Shown: in pieces, positions 59,512 through 64,000 of the stretch
How the letters are laid out: each line of letters begins with the position of its first letter
Position numbering within the stretch: position 1 is the stretch's first letter
Source: Roseomonas sp. AR75
GTDB lineage: Bacteria; Pseudomonadota; Alphaproteobacteria; Acetobacterales; Acetobacteraceae
DNA: 64,000 nt
NCBI RefSeq assembly: GCF_005222815.1
Contig: NZ_STGB01000005.1
Coordinates: 248,001 to 312,000, forward strand
Direction: 5' to 3'
The notes under the pieces: generated by a model
What the model was told of the DNA's origin: nothing
The model's input: only the letters and a program-made list of their open reading frames with translations
Database searches by the model: none
Made by a program: the position numbers and the translations under genes

Positions 59512-60105
59512 ATGAAGATTTCTCGTCTCCTGGCCGGCACAGCGCTGGCCCTCAGCATGTCGAGCGGCGCCTATGCCGCGACGATGGATGGCAGCTTCGG
59601 CGGTGCGCTGCTCGACCCGACGACCAGCCTCGCGCTGCTCGCGGTCGGCACGGACATCGGCAACAGCGGCGCGCTGGTCACCTCGACCGAGGCTGGCAGC
59701 GACTATGCTGGCGTCGGCCTGACCGGCCAGCCCGTGGTGATGCCGACCTTCACGGCGAGCAACGGCAACGCGCTGAGCTTCAGCATCGCGGGCTACGGCG
59801 CCTTCTCCGGCACCATCACCCTCGCGGCCGCGAGCGGCCCGAACAGCAGCCGCACGCTCGACGTCTACGCGCTCGGCACCTGGACGCCGGAAGTCCCCGG
59901 CGCGTTCGACACCTTCGACCCCAGCGCCGCCAGCGTGACGCTGACCGCCAACCAGACCGGCGGCTCGGGCTCGGCCATCTCGGTCTCCTTCACGCTGTCC
60001 TCGCCGCCGGCCCCGCCGCCGATCGAGACGCCGGAGCCGATGAGCATGGCGCTGTTCGGCCTCGGCCTGGCCGGTCTCGGCGTGGCGATGCGCCGCCGCG
60101 CCTGA
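59512..60105 (+). CDS. PEP-CTERM sorting-domain protein (substrate 2)
   Basis: ATG 59512 (weak purine tract upstream) gives 197 residues. A signal peptide (KISRLLAGTALALSMSSGAYAA, cleavage ~23) is followed by a Ser/Thr/Gly-rich low-charge beta domain, a Pro-rich linker (SSPPAPPPIETPEPM) and the sorting signal PEPMSMALFGLGLAGLGVAMRRRA. Proteins of this type are small, Ser/Thr-rich and possibly glycosylated; some promote flocs or biofilm. A sigma-54 promoter precedes it and a strong terminator follows, so it is a single-gene unit. Confidence 0.9.
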   Translation: MKISRLLAGTALALSMSSGAYAATMDGSFGGALLDPTTSLALLAVGTDIGNSGALVTSTEAGSDYAGVGLTGQPVVMPTFTASNGNALSFSIAGYGAFSGTITLAAASGPNSSRTLDVYALGTWTPEVPGAFDTFDPSAASVTLTANQTGGSGSAISVSFTLSSPPAPPPIETPEPMSMALFGLGLAGLGVAMRRRA

Positions 60106-60123
60106 TTGGCGTAACATTCCGGA

Positions 60124-60142
60124 GAGCCTCCGACGGAGGCTC
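60124..60142 (+). terminator. Short hairpin after the PEP-CTERM gene
   Basis: GAGCCTCC (60124-60131) pairs fully with GGAGGCTC (60135-60142) around a 3-base loop (GAC), 18 bases after the stop codon. No U run; it probably supports the stronger hairpin that follows or protects the transcript 3' end. Confidence 0.55.
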
Positions 60143-60151
60143 CCCACGGGA

Positions 60152-60181
60152 GAGCCGGCAGACTAGTCTGCCGGCTCTTTT
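60152..60181 (+). terminator. Rho-independent terminator
   Basis: A perfect 13-base palindrome, GAGCCGGCAGACT (60152-60164) with AGTCTGCCGGCTC (60165-60177), is followed by TTTT. It ends the PEP-CTERM transcript and isolates it from the sugar transferase/prsKR unit. Confidence 0.88.
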
Positions 60182-60260
60182 CGTGTGCCCACCCTGGTGA
60201 CAGCACCGACCTTCGGCGCATGCCGCATTCCCTGGGAAACAAAGCAAGGAAGTCTCTGTT

Positions 60261-60288
60261 TTGTGACAAGTTGCAGTGTGGGTAAGAT
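60261..60288 (+). promoter_or_regulatory. Sigma-70-type promoter of the sugar transferase gene
   Basis: TTGTGA (60261-60266) and TAAGAT (60283-60288) are 16 bases apart. The -35 region is part of a GTGACAAGT block that is also found before the GT-C gene (16544-16552). The transcript would have a leader of ~130 bases. Confidence 0.55.
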
Positions 60289-60426
60289 GGTAGCTTGATC
60301 GAGCCTTAGGATTTTGTTAAAGCGAAACAGAGAGATAGGGACGGGCCGTTCCGGCCACCCCCGTCTCCGCACGCAGGACGCGTAGCCAATCGTGCTTCAC
60401 TGCTTCGGGTTGTGGGGGGCTGTGGG

Positions 60427-61767
60427 ATGACCAGCCTGTTCGGGCACAGCGTCCGGTCTGACATGCTACTTCTGTATGTGGCAGACGCGCTGCTGTGCTT
60501 CATCGCGGTGTTCGCGCTGCTCGTGCTGCAGGTTGGCCTGCCGCTGGAGCAAGGCGGCATCCTGGCCGTGCCCGTCGCGGTTGCATGCGGCGTGATCGGC
60601 GGTGCGACCGGCCTCTACCAGCCGGAGGCGTTCGCGCGAATCCGTAAACTCCTGGTTGCCGTCCTGGTCGCCGGCCTGCTGATGCTGGTGCTGCTGCCGC
60701 TGATCGCGATGATCAGCCCGGCCGAAGGCGTGCAGCTCGGCAACCACCTCGTCGGCGTCACGCTCGCCGTGCTGGGCGCGGTGGTCACCACACGGCTCGG
60801 CTTCGCCGCCGCGCGGCGCAGCGGTCGCCTGGTGCATCGCGTCGCGGTTGTGCGCGGCGCCGCCGGCGCCCCCTACCGCATCAACGAGATGGAGGGCGCG
60901 ACCGGCCCGAACGGCCGCTTCCAGGTGGCGCTCGACCTCGCCCCGGCCGCCGATCTCGAACGTCTCCTCGCCCCTGCGCGGCTGCGCGCGGAGCGTATCC
61001 GCATGGTGATCGCCGGCGGCCCGGCCGGCCTGCCCGAGCCGCTTGCCCGCTCGATCGAGGGTGCCGGCATCCGCGTGATGGACGAGACCGAGTTCCTGGA
61101 ACATCAACTGGCGCGGGTCGATATCGAGCGCCTGCGGCCGAACTGGCTCGCGCGGTCCAACGCCGTGCGGGAAGGCCGGATCGAGGCCGGGTTCCGCCGC
61201 GGATTCGACATCCTGCTCGGCTCGGTGCTGGTGCTGGCGACGCTGCCCCTGCTGCTCATCACCGCGGTGGCGATCAAGCTCGACAGCCCGGGCCCGGTCT
61301 TCTACCGGCAGGAGCGCGTGGGCCGCGGCGGCCGGGTCTTCACCCTCTTCAAGTTCCGCAGCATGCGCACCGATGCCGAGGCCGGCGGCGCGCCGGTCTG
61401 GGCCAGCCGCCGCGACGACCGCGTGACCCGCGTCGGCCGCTTCATACGGCTCACCCGGATCGACGAGATCCCGCAGGTGCTGAACGTGCTGCGCGGCGAC
61501 ATGGCCTTCGTCGGCCCGCGGCCGGAACGCCCCGCCTTCGTGGAGCAGCTCGGCCACATCATCCCGCACTACAACGATCGCGCCGTGGTGAAGCCGGGCA
61601 TCACGGGATGGGCGCAGGTTAACTATCCCTACGGTGCTTCGGTGGAAGATGCCCGCATGAAGCTGGCCTACGACCTCTACTACATCCGCCGCCGAAGCCT
61701 GTTCCTCGACCTGCTGATCCTGGTCGCCACCGTGCGCGTGGTGCTGTTCCAGGAGGGCTCGCGGTGA
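60427..61767 (+). CDS. XrtA/PEP-CTERM system sugar transferase (TIGR03013 type, WbaP/EpsE-like)
   Basis: ATG 60427 is preceded by GGGGGG with a 7-base spacer; 446 residues. Residues ~10-135 hold four membrane segments; ~140-245 a soluble Rossmann-like domain; ~255-280 a membrane hairpin (DILLGSVLVLATLPLLLITAVAI) and the polyprenyl-phosphate sugar-1-phosphate transferase catalytic domain: KLDSPGPVFYRQERVGRGGRVF, FKFRSMR, RIDEIPQVLNVLRGDMAFVGPRPERP and PGITGWAQVNYPYG. It starts the lipid-linked oligosaccharide. Followed 38 bases later by prsK. Confidence 0.92.
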   Translation: MTSLFGHSVRSDMLLLYVADALLCFIAVFALLVLQVGLPLEQGGILAVPVAVACGVIGGATGLYQPEAFARIRKLLVAVLVAGLLMLVLLPLIAMISPAEGVQLGNHLVGVTLAVLGAVVTTRLGFAAARRSGRLVHRVAVVRGAAGAPYRINEMEGATGPNGRFQVALDLAPAADLERLLAPARLRAERIRMVIAGGPAGLPEPLARSIEGAGIRVMDETEFLEHQLARVDIERLRPNWLARSNAVREGRIEAGFRRGFDILLGSVLVLATLPLLLITAVAIKLDSPGPVFYRQERVGRGGRVFTLFKFRSMRTDAEAGGAPVWASRRDDRVTRVGRFIRLTRIDEIPQVLNVLRGDMAFVGPRPERPAFVEQLGHIIPHYNDRAVVKPGITGWAQVNYPYGASVEDARMKLAYDLYYIRRRSLFLDLLILVATVRVVLFQEGSR

Positions 61768-61804
61768 GGCAGGGCACAAGGCGGGCGGGCCTCTCGCGCG
61801 GGCC

Positions 61805-63877
61805 GTGAGCGCCGCATCCTTCATCCTGCATGCCGGTGCGGCCGCGGTCTGCCTCGTGTGGACCGCGCTCGTGCTTTCGGCCGGGCGCGGCACCGCGGCG
61901 CGGCTGCTGGCGCTGGCCTGCGGCGCCGCCGCGCTCTGGGCCGGCAGCTTCGCACTGGCGCTGCACAGCCAGGCGCCCTGGGCGATGCAGCTTGCCGCCG
62001 TCACCGAGATCGCGCGCTGGCTGGTCTGGCTCGGCGTACTCGGCTTCTTCTTCCGCCGCGTGGCCGGCCAGCGCGCCGGTGCGCTGACCCGGGCCTTCGC
62101 CCTGACCGCCGCCTGCGGCGCAGGCGTCGCCTTGCTGGTCGCGCTGGTGGGCGGCGACGCGGCGGAACTGCTCTCCGGCCTCGCCACCTTCGGCACGCTG
62201 GCGCGGCTGCTGCTGGCGCTGCTGGTCGTGCTGATGGCGGAAAACCTGTTCCGCACCGCGGGCGAGGCGGAGCGCTGGCATGTCAGCCTGCCCGCGATCG
62301 CGCTCGGCGGCCTCTCCGCCTACGATGTCCTGCTGTATGCCGAGGCGGCGTTGTCGCAGCAGATCTCCGTGCCGCTGCTCGATGCCCGCGCCGCGCTGAC
62401 CGCGGCGGTGACGCCGCTTCTCGCGGTCGCCGCGGTGCGCGATGCGCGCTGGCGGCGCGACCCGCCGGTCTCCCGCCAGGTCGTGTTCCACGGCGCGACG
62501 CTGGTGGTGGCCGGCGCCTTCCTGCTGGTGATCGGCGCGCTGGGCGAGATCCTGCGCTGGCTCGACGTGCAATGGGGTGCGACGGCGCAGATCGGCCTGC
62601 TCGCCATCGCCCTGATCGGCCTGGCGGTGGCGCTGACCTCCGGCACGGCGCGGTCGCGCATCCGCACGCTGATCGTCGATCACTTCTTCACCGCGCGCTA
62701 CGACTACCGCCGCGAATGGCTGCGCGCGGTGGAGGGCCTGTCCGCCGGCGAGCAGGCCATGGCGCCCGAACAGCGCGCCATCCGCGTGGTGGCCGATGTG
62801 GTGGACAGCCCCGCCGGCGTGCTGCTGCAGCGCGATCCGGGAGAAGCCGGCCTGCGCTGGACCGGGTCGTGGAACCTTCCGTCGGAGCACCAGGCGCTGA
62901 CCGGCGGCCATCCCTTCGTCTCGGCGCTCGGCGCTGGCGCGGAGGTGCTGGAACTGGCCGCGGAGGACCAGGCGACGCGGGTCCTGCGCCAGGCCTATGG
63001 CCCGCTCTGGCTCGCCGTGCCGCTGCTGCATGGGCGGGAGGGGCTGACCGGCGTGGTGCTGCTCGCGCCGCCACGGGCGCCCTTCAAGCTCGATCGCGAG
63101 GTGACGGAGCTGCTGCGCATGCTCGGCCGGCAGGTGGCGATGTTCCTGGCCGAGCGGCGCGCGGCGGAGCGGCTGGTGGATGAGCGGCGGCTGGCCGACT
63201 ACGCGAAACGGTTCGCCTTCGTCGCGCATGACGTGAAGACCGTCTCCAGCCAGCTTTCGCTGCTGCTCTCGAATGCCGAGGAGAACCTTGCCGATCCCGA
63301 GTTCCAGCACGACATGCTGGTGACGGTGCGGGCCTCCGCGGCGCGCATCAATGCCCTGATCGTGCGCCTCGGCCAGCCGGGCGATGTGCCGGAGGGTGCT
63401 GCGGAGACGATCGCGCCGCTGGAGCGGTTGCACGCCCTTGCGGCGGCGAAGCCCTATCCGGTGCGGGTGGAGGGCGAGGCGCCGACCGTTCTCGCTGCGA
63501 TTCCGGCCTCGCGCTTCGACACCGCGATAGGGCATCTGATGAACAACGCCGCGGAGGCCTCGCCGCCAGGGGAGGCGGTGCGGGTGCAGATACGTCAGGA
63601 AGGGTCCCAGCTCATCGTGGATGTCATCGACCGCGGTCCCGGCATGTCGGCGGAGTTCGTGCGCGACGAGCTGTTCCGGCCGCTCAGCACCTCGAAGCGG
63701 CAGGGCAGCGGCATCGGCGCCTGGCAGGCGCGTGAATTGCTGCGCGAGGCCGGCGGCGAGCTGACCGTGCTCAGCCGGCCCGGCGCCGGCACGACGATGC
63801 GCGTGGTGCTGCCCGCGCGCGGCGCCGTCGCGCCGCCGCGCGAAGCCGCCGCCCCGATGCTGCGAGGTGCGGCATGA
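61805..63877 (+). CDS. prsK: PrsK, sensor histidine kinase of the PEP-CTERM system
   Basis: From GTG 61805 690 residues. The first ~285 residues contain about eight membrane helices; ~320-460 a GAF-like domain; then FAFVAHDVKTVSSQLSLLLSNA with phospho-accepting His475, and the HATPase domain: HLMNNAAEASPPGE (N box), DRGPGMS (G1), LFRPLSTSKRQGSGIGAWQ (F/G2 boxes). The long membrane sensor and the order membrane-GAF-kinase match PrsK. Its stop overlaps the prsR start (ATGA). Confidence 0.92.
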   Translation: MSAASFILHAGAAAVCLVWTALVLSAGRGTAARLLALACGAAALWAGSFALALHSQAPWAMQLAAVTEIARWLVWLGVLGFFFRRVAGQRAGALTRAFALTAACGAGVALLVALVGGDAAELLSGLATFGTLARLLLALLVVLMAENLFRTAGEAERWHVSLPAIALGGLSAYDVLLYAEAALSQQISVPLLDARAALTAAVTPLLAVAAVRDARWRRDPPVSRQVVFHGATLVVAGAFLLVIGALGEILRWLDVQWGATAQIGLLAIALIGLAVALTSGTARSRIRTLIVDHFFTARYDYRREWLRAVEGLSAGEQAMAPEQRAIRVVADVVDSPAGVLLQRDPGEAGLRWTGSWNLPSEHQALTGGHPFVSALGAGAEVLELAAEDQATRVLRQAYGPLWLAVPLLHGREGLTGVVLLAPPRAPFKLDREVTELLRMLGRQVAMFLAERRAAERLVDERRLADYAKRFAFVAHDVKTVSSQLSLLLSNAEENLADPEFQHDMLVTVRASAARINALIVRLGQPGDVPEGAAETIAPLERLHALAAAKPYPVRVEGEAPTVLAAIPASRFDTAIGHLMNNAAEASPPGEAVRVQIRQEGSQLIVDVIDRGPGMSAEFVRDELFRPLSTSKRQGSGIGAWQARELLREAGGELTVLSRPGAGTTMRVVLPARGAVAPPREAAAPMLRGAA

Positions 63878-64000
63878 GCAAGCCGAAGCTGCTGGTGGTC
63901 GAGGACGATCCCGGCCTCTGCGCGCAATATCGCTGGGCCTTCCCGAACTGCCGCGTCGTGGTGGCCAACGACCGCAAGCAGGCGGAGGCGCTGGCCAAGC
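63874..64000 (+). CDS. prsR: PrsR, sigma-54-dependent response regulator (5' part; continues past the window)
   Basis: The first 42 codons show a receiver domain start: KPKLLVVEDDPGLCAQYRWAF with the acidic pair and PNCRVVVANDRKQAEALAK. Only the receiver N-terminus is inside the window; the usual AAA+ sigma-54 activation domain and HTH would lie beyond 64000. Assignment as PrsR rests on the ATGA overlap with prsK and on the nearby sigma-54 promoter. Confidence 0.8.
   Translation, partial: MSKPKLLVVEDDPGLCAQYRWAFPNCRVVVANDRKQAEALAK

Overview
The window looks like a chromosomal segment of a very GC-rich alphaproteobacterium, most likely an Acetobacteraceae member close to Roseomonas. The grounds are codon and base composition, a fused AroK-AroB, a class I PHA synthase and an XrtA/PEP-CTERM exopolysaccharide locus. 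That placement is inferred from gene content only. No rRNA or tRNA gene, CRISPR array or intact insertion sequence was recognised.

Layout. 1-0.95 kb: the end of a fumarylacetoacetate-hydrolase-family gene, a YdhR-like protein and a small exported protein. 0.96-11.7 kb: a minus-strand run with PHA synthase, a YhaO/YhaN (SbcD/SbcC-like) pair, a UxaA/GarD-type sugar-acid dehydratase, a small membrane protein and a secreted phytase-like esterase. 11.8-16.3 kb: mixed housekeeping genes (HD hydrolase, YcgN, DapA-like aldolase, cupin, EamA transporter, YgjP-like metallopeptidase, small membrane protein). 16.3-19.7 kb: two envelope-glycan genes (a GT-C glycosyltransferase and a HAD-UbiA fusion) lying between a dead 119-bp fragment of the xerD 3' end and intact xerD. 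A 107-bp palindromic element sits at the xerD junction. 19.6-29.3 kb: xerD, aroKB, a chemotaxis receptor, ndk, an ABC-F ATPase and a hybrid histidine kinase.

29.4-46.2 kb is a large surface-polysaccharide region. It holds two tandem GT4-deacetylase fusion proteins, GT2 and GT4 glycosyltransferases, a GNAT/VanZ pair, a secreted beta-helix/RTX protein, a YdcF protein, a GmhA-like isomerase and a TylF-like methyltransferase. 46.3-64 kb is the XrtA/PEP-CTERM locus. It contains two PEP-CTERM substrate proteins and a tightly overlapped minus-strand operon: export lipoprotein, chain-length determinant, tyrosine autokinase, outer-membrane protein, ATPase, deacetylase, FemAB-like protein and TIGR03087-type glycosyltransferase. 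A separate plus-strand unit has the initiating sugar transferase and the PrsK/PrsR two-component system, with PrsR cut by the window end. No exosortase gene is inside the window.

How they fit together: the sugar transferase starts an undecaprenyl-linked glycan, glycosyltransferases and FemAB/GNAT proteins extend or decorate it, and the Wzz/tyrosine kinase/Wza-like proteins control its length and export. PEP-CTERM proteins are sorted to the envelope with it. The PEP-CTERM gene at 59.5 kb has a near-perfect sigma-54 promoter, which fits control by PrsK/PrsR with RpoN.
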